From: Flavobacteriaceae bacterium MAR_2009_75
Lineage (GTDB): Bacteria > Bacteroidota > Bacteroidia > Flavobacteriales > Flavobacteriaceae
Assembly: GCA_002813285.1 (NCBI GenBank)
Contig: PHTZ01000001.1
Coordinates: forward strand, 2,975,501-3,039,500
Reading direction: 5' to 3'
DNA length: 64,000 nt
In this document: piece by piece, positions 42,957 through 52,293 of the stretch
Position numbering within the stretch: position 1 is the first letter of the stretch
How the letters are laid out: every line of letters begins with the position of its first letter
Made by a program: the position numbers and the translations under genes
Notes under the pieces: generated by a model
Database searches by the model: none
What the model was told of the DNA's origin: nothing
What the model saw: only the letters and a program-made list of their open reading frames with translations

Positions 42957-45900
42957 TATTAATCGTAGCTACTAAAATTTGTTCATTATTAATTTTTGAC
43001 CACTTCAGGTTTCTAATTTGTCCCTTAATTCTTAAAGGAATTACCTTGTTTTCTAAAACCGGACCAAATATACCCCATCCTGTCGAAGCATCATACCTGC
43101 CAAATTGTGGTTTGACATAATACTGATTACCACCGAAAAAAAGGTCTATATTCCCGTCTTCGTCAATATCCTCTTTGGTGATCGTATACACAGGTGCATA
43201 TTGAATTTCGTCTGGTAAGTCTTGAATCACGAATTTATTCTTCTCATTAAGAAAAATTGAAGTTCTTAACAACTTTAGGTCAAGTTTAAGAGCATCTTGA
43301 AGTACCTTATTTGAGAAGAGTGAGGTTATGTCGGCCTTGGCGTAATCTTTATAGTAAAGAAGCTTCTTTTTTAAAGAAGGCATTTGAGAAATAAGCTCGT
43401 CTTTATCTACTATGGGGTAATACAAGCCGTCTTTTAACTTACAGATTATCTGTTCTTTAAAGCCATTTCCGTCAAAATCATGCACGAACATTCTCATATT
43501 CTTTTCATAGAAATTATTGGTGCCAAAGTTGCCTGCGACGAGGTCATAATCTCCATCTCCATCGACATCGGCAATTTCTAATGTATTCCACAAACCATGG
43601 GTGTTTTTTAACCCATAAGATTCAGATTCATCTTTAAATTTGTCTTTATAATTTATGAAAACTTTGAGAGGCATCCACTCTCCCGAAATAATTAAGTCTT
43701 TACGTTCATCAGAATTTACATCAAGCCATACGGCACCTGTAATCATGCCTATGTTTTCTAAGGATTGTCCCACGGCGAAAGTACCGCTGCCATCATTTTC
43801 TAATATATAGCCAGAGCCCGGAAGCCCATAGGTGTTGGTATAATAACGTTCACCGACAAATAGGTCGATATCTCCATCATTATCAAAGTCTTCAGCTTGT
43901 ACCGTAGATGAGCTGATAGTTATGGGGAATGAAAGAGCAGATTTATACTTGGTGAATGAACCACCCTTGTTCTCGTAGTACGAGTCATTAAGGTCGGTAG
44001 AATAGGGTGAAAAAGCCCTGCCGCCATGTGCGACATATAGGTCTAAATCTCCATCACCATCTCCATCAAAAAACGAAGCTGCCGTGTCTTCAGAATTTTT
44101 ATCTACCTCAAATGGAGATTCAACGGTTCGATAACCATTTATTTGAGAAAGAAAAAGCTGACCTGTTTGACCTTTAGCCCCCCCGATATAATAATCTGGA
44201 ATATCATCACCATTCAAATCTGCTGTAGCGAATGCTGGACCTTCATTACTGAACATTTGCGGTAATAAACGCTCGTTGTTAAAATCTTGAAAGCGGTTTT
44301 CTTCATGAATAAAATTAAACAGAGGGGAGACTTTTTGGATAATTTTACCATCTATTTTAGCTAGTGGACTTTTACTAGTATTTATCAAATTGGGATGTTC
44401 GAAATGATGAATTTGATTCGTTGATAAATCTTTGATGGTTTGAAATGTGCCATCTGGCCACTCAATTTGAAGAGAATCTATTTTCTCAAACTTACCGACG
44501 CCAAAATGTATTTTTGAGGTTACACTGCTCTGAAAGCCCCTGGAAACAAAATTATCGGCATAACTTTTTTGGTCTTTACCATAAAATATAGTGGTTTTGG
44601 CACCTATACTTTTTGAATTATTGCCTTCTTGAGCAAGACTTAGTTGAATACTTCTGCGAGTAAGGGTGTCCGTAGTATTTTCATAAACGTAAGATGGCAT
44701 ATTCACATTGTTCATAATCAAGTCAAGGTCACCATCATTATCAAGATCTGCATAAGCGCTTCCATTACTGAATGAGGGCGTATCTAAGCCCCAATCTGTA
44801 TTTTTATTTTTAAAATTAAAATTTCCTAAATTTTGAAAAGCACTATTCGCGACTGCCTTTGATGGCATAGCGTCGATTAATTTAGTAATCACGTTTTTCT
44901 CGTTTCGCTGTAACCTACTGCTTACGGTTTCTTGATTTGCTTCGAAGTTGAGGTAATCGCGATCGAGTAAGTCTTTGTAGATACCATTACTTATAAAAAT
45001 ATCTCGCAGACCATCATTATTCATATCGAAAATCAGTGCGGCCCAACTCCATTCGGTGGCAGAAACCTGCGCCTGACGGCCAATTTCAGAAAACAATTTA
45101 TCTCCTAGATTACGTTGCAAAACATTTCTTGGGTATTGGTAATAATAGCCTCGTTTGACGGCTAGGTCATGTTTGTCCCATGATTCGAAAACTGTTTTTG
45201 TTTTTTGTCGTTCATTGGTTTCCGGTAACATTTCAGTAACGATTAAATCGGGAAGCAAGTCGTTGTTTAAATCAGCAATATCGGCACCCATAGATCCCAT
45301 TGATATCGAGTTGAAATAATTTTCCAATTCTTCTGTAAAACCTCCTTCTTTATTATTGATGTATAGATAATCACGTTCAAAAAAATCATTGGACACAAAA
45401 ATATCGTACCATCCGTCTTCATTAAAATCGCCTAAAGTAATGCCTAGCCCAAAGCCTATTTTACTAGAATAGATACCTGCTTCTTCGGTAATATCGATGA
45501 ATTTTCCATTGTCATTTCTAAGAAACTTGTTTCCGTTGCCTTGCTCATCTGGTATATTTCGCTGATTTTCGACAAGATCGAATCCGCCAATTGATTTTAA
45601 GGAGTTGTTTAGAACATATACATCTAAGTCACCATCTTTATCATAGTCAAAGAAAGCTGAATGAACTGATAAGCCGTTGATATCGAGTCCGAAAGATTTT
45701 GACGATTCGGTAAAGGTTAGGTCGCCATTATTTATGAATAGCTCATTGTGGCGATTTTCACCCTCTGGTTTTCCTGATTTACAAACATAGAGGTCTAAAA
45801 ACCCGTCTCCGTTTATATCTACGAAAGTAGCACCTGTAGACCATACGTTTGGGCAATTTACGCCAGCTGATTCGGCTATTTCTTCAAATTTCCAATCTCC

Positions 45901-46173
45901 TTTGTTTAAGAATAATTTGTTGTCTACCATGTTTCCAGTGAAGTAGATATCTTCTAAACCATCATTGTTAACATCACCGATGGCAACGCCACCGCCATTA
46001 TAAAAATTACGATAGAGATAAGGGTTGAAATTTTCAGAATAGGTTAGATTGTTCTCAAAGGAAATGCCAGTTTCTGACGAATCTTTTAAAATGAAAAGAG
46101 TCGACTCTTTATCAGCCGTTTTAGGAGTGCAAGAAACAATTGCTATTAAAGGTAAAAGATAGCACCACTTCAT
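42919..46173 (-). CDS. FG-GAP/VCBS repeat and ASPIC/UnbV lipoprotein (CRTAC1-like), paralogue 3
   Basis: A 1084-residue lipoprotein (LLPLIAIVSCTPK, Cys15). Repeats such as FYNGGGVAIGDVNNDGLEDI, FFDYDKDGDLDVYVLN and LGDFNEDGWYDIFVSNDF precede an ASPIC/UnbV domain near 545-615 (KTTIFYGKDQK, SRGFQSSVTSKIHFGVG, IEWPDGTFQ); a further repeat set follows (GDGDGDLDLYVAHGG, DFDNDGDIDLFVGE). It begins 15 bases after the T run of a strong terminator that follows susD, leaving little room for a separate promoter. Likely cell-surface or periplasm-facing and calcium-stabilised. Confidence 0.9.
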   Translation of the reverse strand: MKWCYLLPLIAIVSCTPKTADKESTLFILKDSSETGISFENNLTYSENFNPYLYRNFYNGGGVAIGDVNNDGLEDIYFTGNMVDNKLFLNKGDWKFEEIAESAGVNCPNVWSTGATFVDINGDGFLDLYVCKSGKPEGENRHNELFINNGDLTFTESSKSFGLDINGLSVHSAFFDYDKDGDLDVYVLNNSLKSIGGFDLVENQRNIPDEQGNGNKFLRNDNGKFIDITEEAGIYSSKIGFGLGITLGDFNEDGWYDIFVSNDFFERDYLYINNKEGGFTEELENYFNSISMGSMGADIADLNNDLLPDLIVTEMLPETNERQKTKTVFESWDKHDLAVKRGYYYQYPRNVLQRNLGDKLFSEIGRQAQVSATEWSWAALIFDMNNDGLRDIFISNGIYKDLLDRDYLNFEANQETVSSRLQRNEKNVITKLIDAMPSKAVANSAFQNLGNFNFKNKNTDWGLDTPSFSNGSAYADLDNDGDLDLIMNNVNMPSYVYENTTDTLTRRSIQLSLAQEGNNSKSIGAKTTIFYGKDQKSYADNFVSRGFQSSVTSKIHFGVGKFEKIDSLQIEWPDGTFQTIKDLSTNQIHHFEHPNLINTSKSPLAKIDGKIIQKVSPLFNFIHEENRFQDFNNERLLPQMFSNEGPAFATADLNGDDIPDYYIGGAKGQTGQLFLSQINGYRTVESPFEVDKNSEDTAASFFDGDGDGDLDLYVAHGGRAFSPYSTDLNDSYYENKGGSFTKYKSALSFPITISSSTVQAEDFDNDGDIDLFVGERYYTNTYGLPGSGYILENDGSGTFAVGQSLENIGMITGAVWLDVNSDERKDLIISGEWMPLKVFINYKDKFKDESESYGLKNTHGLWNTLEIADVDGDGDYDLVAGNFGTNNFYEKNMRMFVHDFDGNGFKEQIICKLKDGLYYPIVDKDELISQMPSLKKKLLYYKDYAKADITSLFSNKVLQDALKLDLKLLRTSIFLNEKNKFVIQDLPDEIQYAPVYTITKEDIDEDGNIDLFFGGNQYYVKPQFGRYDASTGWGIFGPVLENKVIPLRIKGQIRNLKWSKINNEQILVATINNDSTTFYRFKKE

Positions 46174-46187
46174 TTATTGAATAGTAT

Positions 46188-46218
46188 AAAAAAAGGGTTG
46201 TTCAGATGAACAACCCTT
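46188..46218 (-). terminator. Intrinsic terminator between susD and the FG-GAP genes
   Basis: On the minus strand AAGGGTTGTTC and GAACAACCCTT (46218-46208 and 46203-46193) form a perfect 11-base stem with a four-base loop, followed by seven T (complement of 46188-46194). It lies 24 bases after the susD stop and just before the next gene, so it should reduce expression of the FG-GAP genes relative to susCD. Confidence 0.9.
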
Positions 46219-46241
46219 GCAAATTTATAAAACCTTCTGTT

Positions 46242-47834
46242 TTAATAGCCAGGGTTTTGGGTCAAAGTACCGTTTGAAGCATCAATTTGTGCTTGTGGTA
46301 TAGGAAAGATTCTTTTGGCCGGATCAGAATCTGTTTTCTCCCACCAAGTATCTTCATATTTGCCAAAACGAATCAAATCAATTCTTCGACTAGATTCTTG
46401 AAACATTTCCTTTCCTCTTTCGGCCAAGAAACCATCTTCATCCAATGATGAGAGAGCTCCCAAACCTGCGCGGTCTCTTAGAGCATTCACATCTGATAGG
46501 GCCATGCTCCAATCTCCTTGAGCTCGCGCCATGGCTTCGGCGCGTATTAAGTGCACATCTCCCAAGCGAACAATCGGGTAATCATTGTTCATATCCTGTC
46601 GTTGAAAGAGCGCAAAGCTAAATTTCTTCATACGAACACCACCGTCTCTCCAAGCATTTGGTTCTAATTCATTAATATTCGGCTTGTAGTCAATTATAAG
46701 TTCACCATCGTCAGCGGCATAATCTAACAATGGATCTCCGTTAAAATCGGTCTGAGGACCTTGCAAGAAGTTGGCCTCTTTTCGAAGGTCATCATCTTCA
46801 AAACTGTTGTAGAACTCTTCCAATACAACAAAACCATTCCAAGGCTGAACATCAAGCCCCCAAGTTAATTGACTTGGGCCATGAAGTGTCATCACATTAA
46901 AATTCATTCCGCCAGCTCCAGTCTCATCATACTCGGCAGCCCATATAATTTCCGGATTGTTCTCATTATTCGGGGCGAAAACTGCCGCATAACCCTCTAA
47001 GGTTTCGGGATCGCTGGCAACGCTTGGTCTTTTCGCCTGATTAGGCACTGAACAACCATCGGCACATAATTGATATGGGCTATTGTCAAGAATATACTCA
47101 GCGGCCCATTGTGCCTCTTCCCATCTTGGAGTGCCGGTATAGACTTCTGCATTCAAGTATAATTTCGCAAGAATACCTAGAGCAGCGTACTGATTGATTC
47201 TATAATTACTGATATCAGTATTTAAGTCACTACCGGATAGATTCAAGCTTGCTGTCACGGCAGGTATACCAAGAACATCCAATAATTCACTTTCAATAAA
47301 GTTGAACACGTCTTGTCTACTAGACTGAGGTGCATCCTGACCTGGAGAAGTAATAATTTTAACCCGGCCAAAACCGTCCATTAACCTCCAATAGAAATAT
47401 GCACGCAGGGCTCTAATTTGAGCAGTTTGATTGGCATTTAATGAACCGGCAAGAGAGGTGTTACACTCACCTATGCCTGCATAACCGTCATTCCATAATT
47501 CATTAATACGATCATGGGTAGAGCCGTAGGTATGGCGATGTAACTGAATCCATATACCGCCATCGAACCAGTCACCACCCTTTTGGGTTACGGCAACATC
47601 GTCACCGGTTACCGTATTGGTTGCAAAGAACCCGGTATTGCCTGCGGTACCTGCGCGTAGCCTACTAAAGGGCGCTAGTAAGGCACCACCGCCACCGCCA
47701 CCACCGAGAGAAACCCCGTTATTGGAGAATTGCTGGTCTTCGGTGAAGGAATCTTCCAAATCATCTTCAAGATCAGTACAAGAAAATGCTATGAGCATGG
47801 TACTGAGACATGTTATTTTAAATAATTGTTTCAT
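46242..47834 (-). CDS. susD: SusD/RagB-family outer-membrane lipoprotein
   Basis: A 530-residue SusD-like glycan-binding lipoprotein (LIAFSC, Cys19). SusD features are the N-terminal TPR-like helices (GIGECNTSLAGSLNANQTAQ, IRALRAYFYWRLMDGFGRV), and the C-terminal IRAEAMARAQGDWSMALSDV, LRDRAGLGALSSLD, ESSRRIDLIRFGKYED. It forms the lid of the SusC transporter at the cell surface. A run of seven glycines (residues 44-50) follows the signal, in the flexible linker. It is 9 bases downstream of susC. Confidence 0.95.
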   Translation of the reverse strand: MKQLFKITCLSTMLIAFSCTDLEDDLEDSFTEDQQFSNNGVSLGGGGGGGALLAPFSRLRAGTAGNTGFFATNTVTGDDVAVTQKGGDWFDGGIWIQLHRHTYGSTHDRINELWNDGYAGIGECNTSLAGSLNANQTAQIRALRAYFYWRLMDGFGRVKIITSPGQDAPQSSRQDVFNFIESELLDVLGIPAVTASLNLSGSDLNTDISNYRINQYAALGILAKLYLNAEVYTGTPRWEEAQWAAEYILDNSPYQLCADGCSVPNQAKRPSVASDPETLEGYAAVFAPNNENNPEIIWAAEYDETGAGGMNFNVMTLHGPSQLTWGLDVQPWNGFVVLEEFYNSFEDDDLRKEANFLQGPQTDFNGDPLLDYAADDGELIIDYKPNINELEPNAWRDGGVRMKKFSFALFQRQDMNNDYPIVRLGDVHLIRAEAMARAQGDWSMALSDVNALRDRAGLGALSSLDEDGFLAERGKEMFQESSRRIDLIRFGKYEDTWWEKTDSDPAKRIFPIPQAQIDASNGTLTQNPGY

Positions 47835-47843
47835 AGTATTTTT

Positions 47844-50800
47844 TTAAAAGTTAATGTTTAGCCCTAGTGTAAATGTTCTCTGTGTAAAATAGCTGTTTCT
47901 TCTATCAATACCAGGAGCAAGGGGGTTAGCGGTTCCCGTGTCTATCGCACCATCAGTAATTACAATTTCACCATTGGCGCTATTGTTATCTCCGAAATCC
48001 TGTAATACCGGCTCGGGATCAGTACCTGAATACCCAGTAATCGTAAAGAGATTTTGGCCACTAAGAGATAAACGTATGTCTTTTATGTGGTCGCTGTTAA
48101 CATTCCAATTGTAACCTATAGAAAGGTTGTCAAGTCTTAAAAAGTCAGCTTTCTCAACGTAGTAAGAACTAAATTGTGCAGTTTTAATATCTGAACGGGC
48201 AAACTCGGTATTCATAAAGTTATATGAAGACTGTGATCCAATGATTGGTTCATAAAATGCACGGAAAGTGTTCACTAAACTATGCCCGAACGCCCCTCTG
48301 AAAAATGCATTAACATCCCAATTACCAAAGGTTACCTGATTGGTCCACCCTATTTCAAAATCTGGGAGACCTTTACCAAGAACAGCAAAATCTACATCGT
48401 CATCTAAAGCTTTTCCTTGATCTGTAATTACTTCTCCATCACCATTGACATCTACTAATTGCGGAGTTCCATTGGCGTCAACCTCACCTGTAAATACCGG
48501 ACCCCATATTTGCCCTACTTCTTCTCCTTCTCTAACCAAAATCACACTAGTATTGTTTTGGCCAGGAGCACCTAAATTGGCAATTACTTGATCACCTTGC
48601 GGATTCTTTTCTAGAGTGGTCTTGTATGTTGAAAAAATCAAACCTGTGTTGTAGTTGAAGTTCTCCTTTTTAACAGCATCATAATTGACCGTAAATTCTA
48701 AACCGTTAGTTTTTAACTGACCAGCATTTTCGTAACGCTGGCTAATACCACCATAAAGGGCGGCATCTACATTCACCAAACTAATGAAATCATCAATATT
48801 TCTGGTGTAAAGATCAAGAGTTGCCGACAAGCGGTCAGTAGCAAACTCAATACCGAAGTTAAGCTCTCCTTTTTCCTCCCATTTTAAATCTGGGTTGGGA
48901 GCACGGTTACCTTGACCTGTACTTGAGCCATCTTGACCACTGGTACCAGGGTTAAGTGCGTAAGTGGTTGCAAAAAGACCTACCTCTGGCGGAATCGCTC
49001 CGGTAACACCATAGCCGATTCTTGCTTTTAGTAAATTTACATTGTCAAGACCAATGTACTTGTTCAAGTCGGCACCAACAGCTACCGCAGGAAAAAGACC
49101 CCATTGGTTTTCTTCTCCAAAACGGCTCGATCCTTCTCTTCTCAAGGATGCGTTTAAATATATAGCATCGTCAAAAGTAGCGTTTAATCTACCGAAGAAG
49201 GCAACTATTCTGTCGCCATCTCTTCTATCACTATTGGCAACAATTCTACCAGCTTCTGTAAGATCCTGAGAACTTTCTATGTTATTTCTGAAATCGAAGT
49301 TAATTCCTGGAGGAAAATCACCCAACTGAAAGAATACGTTGTTAAAATCGGTCTCTTGGAAAGAGTACCCACCTGTAACCGTGAAACTGATATTATCGCC
49401 TACAGTATTATTATAGGTGGCAAAACCTTCAAATAAATCGAATCGGGTCTCTTCAGTTAAAAAGTTTGCCAAACCTCTTGTGGTCGGGCTAACTGCATTA
49501 CCTAAGTACAATGCTGTGGTTGGGAAATATTGTGATCTGTTCTTTTTGATGTTTTGAGTTGCGAAATTTACATTAGCAGCCAAATGATCAGTTAGTCTGT
49601 AGTTGAAATTCATGCTGTAGTTGATGGTGTTTGTGGTACCATCATTATCACTCTGTCTTGCAATAGAAGCAGGGTTAAAACTGTCAAAAAGACCTAAAGT
49701 TTCAAAGAACCCTCCATACTGGCTCGAAGCAAATGGAAAAGGTGCATCTTTGCCAAAAACCGGAGCTGTTGGGTTATAGGTTATAGCATATCGAAGAGCT
49801 TCGTTGAATCCGAATTTACTGTCTCTTCGTGTTAATGCTGAATTGAAATCGACTTTCAATTTATCATCAAAAAGTCTGGCAGTAACATTGGTTCTTGCAT
49901 TTAATTGCTTAAAACCTGTATTATAAAGAATACCATCTAATTTTCTGAAGTTACCTGAAACTCGATACGACACATCGTTGGTACCCCCAACGGCGGCAAT
50001 GTTATGTACGTGAGAATAACCGGTTTGAGTCACTTCGTCGATCCAGTCGGTATCACTACCCAAGTCGTTACCTCCTGCTGCCAAGAATTCTTGAGCATTC
50101 ATAATATCAATCTGGTTGGCTATACCAGCAGTGGCGAATTGACCGTTATAAGACAGTTGCATAGGTTGCCCTACCTTACCAGATTTGGTAGTTACCAAAA
50201 TAACACCAGCAGAGCCTCTTGTGCCGTATATGGCAGCCGCCGATCCATCTTTTAGAACTGTAATGTTTTCAATGTCATTAGGGTCAACATTATTTAATGA
50301 ACCACCTAGAACACCATCTATTACAACTAATGGCTCTTGGTTACCACCTATGGTAGAAATACCTCTTAATCGTACCGTGCCATTTGTGTTTGGATCACCA
50401 CCTTTATTTACTATAGTAAGACCGGCTACCTTACCCTGTAGTAATTGTGTAGGGTCATTTACAGTACCTTGATTGAAGTCTTCTGAGCTAACACTGGTAA
50501 CTGCCGTTGTAATTTCCTTTTTCTGTTGGCTACCGTAACCTACAATCACAACCTCTTCCAAAGCCTGGGCATCTTCTTCTAACACTACGTCTATAGTAGA
50601 TTGTCCAGCAACAGTTATATCTTGACCTTTATAGCCAATGTAGCTAAATGCTAAAACCGCCCCTTCTTCAACGTCTGATAGTGTATAGTTTCCGTCAAAA
50701 TCTGTTTGGGTACCATTTGTGGTTCCCTTGACAACTACACTGGCACCTGGTAGGGGGCCGGTGGCGTCGGAAACAGTTCCCGATATTTCTTGACCCCGAA

Positions 50801-50861
50801 CAAGGCTTAGGCATAAGAATGCCCCCAGCATTAACAGGTTCTTTAAAAATGTAATTTTCAT
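47844..50861 (-). CDS. susC: SusC/RagA-family TonB-dependent transporter
   Basis: A 1005-residue outer-membrane transporter; the start at 50861 gives a proper signal peptide (KITFLKNLLMLGAFLCLSLV), while the frame extends upstream to 50933 without one. Domains in order: carboxypeptidase-regulatory-like domain (ISGTVSDATGPLPGASVVVK), plug with TonB-box-like region and LEEVVIVGYGSQQKKEITTA, VRLRGISTIGG and VLKDGSAAAIYGTRGSAGVI, then a 22-strand barrel ending in FTLGLNINF. It imports oligosaccharides with TonB energy. Its upstream region contains a LacI-type palindrome and it diverges from lacI. Confidence 0.96.
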   Translation of the reverse strand: MKITFLKNLLMLGAFLCLSLVRGQEISGTVSDATGPLPGASVVVKGTTNGTQTDFDGNYTLSDVEEGAVLAFSYIGYKGQDITVAGQSTIDVVLEEDAQALEEVVIVGYGSQQKKEITTAVTSVSSEDFNQGTVNDPTQLLQGKVAGLTIVNKGGDPNTNGTVRLRGISTIGGNQEPLVVIDGVLGGSLNNVDPNDIENITVLKDGSAAAIYGTRGSAGVILVTTKSGKVGQPMQLSYNGQFATAGIANQIDIMNAQEFLAAGGNDLGSDTDWIDEVTQTGYSHVHNIAAVGGTNDVSYRVSGNFRKLDGILYNTGFKQLNARTNVTARLFDDKLKVDFNSALTRRDSKFGFNEALRYAITYNPTAPVFGKDAPFPFASSQYGGFFETLGLFDSFNPASIARQSDNDGTTNTINYSMNFNYRLTDHLAANVNFATQNIKKNRSQYFPTTALYLGNAVSPTTRGLANFLTEETRFDLFEGFATYNNTVGDNISFTVTGGYSFQETDFNNVFFQLGDFPPGINFDFRNNIESSQDLTEAGRIVANSDRRDGDRIVAFFGRLNATFDDAIYLNASLRREGSSRFGEENQWGLFPAVAVGADLNKYIGLDNVNLLKARIGYGVTGAIPPEVGLFATTYALNPGTSGQDGSSTGQGNRAPNPDLKWEEKGELNFGIEFATDRLSATLDLYTRNIDDFISLVNVDAALYGGISQRYENAGQLKTNGLEFTVNYDAVKKENFNYNTGLIFSTYKTTLEKNPQGDQVIANLGAPGQNNTSVILVREGEEVGQIWGPVFTGEVDANGTPQLVDVNGDGEVITDQGKALDDDVDFAVLGKGLPDFEIGWTNQVTFGNWDVNAFFRGAFGHSLVNTFRAFYEPIIGSQSSYNFMNTEFARSDIKTAQFSSYYVEKADFLRLDNLSIGYNWNVNSDHIKDIRLSLSGQNLFTITGYSGTDPEPVLQDFGDNNSANGEIVITDGAIDTGTANPLAPGIDRRNSYFTQRTFTLGLNINF

Positions 50862-51206
50862 AAAGAATAATTTAAGTTGAGTTATTATTTTAGTTGAAAA
50901 GTTGAAAATATGCAAAAATTTAGTTAAAAACATGCTCGATTAGAAAATGCTTGGCACGAAAACGGTTTCGTGTTAATAACTTTTTGTTAACTGAACAATT
51001 TGCACTACGGCTGAAAGAATATCACTAAATAAAATAATTACACCTTTATAATTAGTGAATTCGCAATTTTTTGTCAAATATAGAATTTTTTGAAATTGTT
51101 CCAATAAGATTATCAAACTTCATAGAGCGTGTTTTTTTGTTAAAAAACATCTATTTCAAACCATTTTCCTATTTTAACATTAATTTCATTCATACAAATA
51201 GAATTA
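50862..51206. other. Divergent control region between susC and lacI
   Basis: This 345-base region holds the susC leader and promoter (a TTTTTG-type -7-like element on the minus strand near 50912-50921), the operator-like palindrome at 50955-50972 and, nearer lacI, an AT-rich inverted repeat TGTTTTTT/AAAAAACA at 51130-51149. No ORF is convincing; the open frame upstream of susC is discounted because the signal peptide starts at 50861. Confidence 0.55.
50955..50972. promoter_or_regulatory. LacI-type operator upstream of susC
   Basis: CACGAAAACGGTTTCGTG is an inverted repeat with perfect seven-base arms (CACGAAA/TTTCGTG) around a central n-CG-n core, the form typical of LacI/GalR-family operators (compare the GAAAnCGnTTTC core of cre-like sites). 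It lies 94 bases upstream of the susC start and 235 bases upstream of the divergent lacI. Likely bound by the product of 51207-52235. Confidence 0.7.
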
Positions 51207-52235
51207 ATGAAACAAAAGATAACCTTAAAGCATATTGCTCGTGAACTTCAGGTTTCGATATCAACAGTGTCGAAGGCTCTCAAGAATAGTGAAGAAATAA
51301 GTGCAGATACAAAAGAAACGGTTCAGGCGTTTGCAAAATTGTATAATTACAAACCGAATAACATTGCGGTAAGCCTCAAAAATAAGAGAACTAAGAATAT
51401 TGGGGTGGTTATACCCGATATTGTTCACCATTTTTTCACTACTGTATTTAGAGGTATCGAAAAGTATGCAAACGAGCAAGGTTATAATGTAATTATTTGT
51501 GTTTCTGACGAGTCTTTCGATAAAGAGGTCATCAATATGGAGATGCTCAATAACGGAAGTATAGACGGCTTCATTATGTCACTCTCCGCCGAAACACAAC
51601 AAAAAGATGACATTACCCATCTAAAGCAGGTGGTAGAACAAGGCATACCTCTTGTATTGTTCGACAGGGTAACAGATGACTTAGACTGTGATAAGGTGAT
51701 TCTCAACGATAAAGAGATTGCGTATCAAGCTACGATTAAACTTCTTGACGAGGGCCGAAAGAGAATTGCTTTAGCCACTACCGAAAGTTATTTTAATGTG
51801 AGTGAGAAGAGAGCCGAAGGTTATAAGCAAGCTTTAAAAGAGCATAATATAGAGGTTGATGACAACTTAATATTGGTTTTGCCATATGATGATATTCAAG
51901 AAGAAATGATTCATAAGTTCTTTGATGAGGTAGAAGTCGATGCCATATTGAGTGTTAATGAGATTTTTGCTATCCAATGTATGGAAGTAGCTAAGAAACG
52001 AGGTTTAAAGATTCCGGAAGATATTTCATTTATCGGATTTACCGATGGTCTTTTGTCTCGTTATTCAAACCCAACCCTTACCGTAGTAGCACAGCATGGG
52101 GTTCAAATGGGTGAGATTGCTGCAAAAATGCTCATAGATAGGGTCGAAAGCGAAATTAGTGGGGACGAAGACGAGACTTATCGAACCGAAACGGTACAAG
52201 CCACTATTATCGACCGAAAATCTACCAAGAACTAA
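51207..52235 (+). CDS. LacI-family transcriptional regulator
   Basis: A 342-residue regulator: N-terminal helix-turn-helix ITLKHIARELQVSISTVSKA with the hinge helix region YKPNNIAVSLKNKR, then a periplasmic-binding-protein-like effector domain (NIGVVIPDIVHHFFTTVFRG, IDGFIMSLSAETQQ, PEDISFIGFTDGLLSRYSNP). It probably senses a sugar linked to maltose/alpha-glucan use and controls both the susC-led operon and the pgmB-GH65-GH13 genes just downstream. It contains no sugar-kinase or other fusion. Confidence 0.93.
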   Translation: MKQKITLKHIARELQVSISTVSKALKNSEEISADTKETVQAFAKLYNYKPNNIAVSLKNKRTKNIGVVIPDIVHHFFTTVFRGIEKYANEQGYNVIICVSDESFDKEVINMEMLNNGSIDGFIMSLSAETQQKDDITHLKQVVEQGIPLVLFDRVTDDLDCDKVILNDKEIAYQATIKLLDEGRKRIALATTESYFNVSEKRAEGYKQALKEHNIEVDDNLILVLPYDDIQEEMIHKFFDEVEVDAILSVNEIFAIQCMEVAKKRGLKIPEDISFIGFTDGLLSRYSNPTLTVVAQHGVQMGEIAAKMLIDRVESEISGDEDETYRTETVQATIIDRKSTKN

Positions 52236-52293
52236 AATTTTATCTGAACAGCTCATCCCTTATCCTACCTTAATTATTAACAAACAATTAGCT

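Noticed and set aside
35825-46173. Dense short repeats in the FG-GAP genes as a CRISPR or satellite array
   Set aside because: The repeats are in-frame Asp/Asn/Gly codons of VCBS/FG-GAP loops with irregular spacing and sequence.
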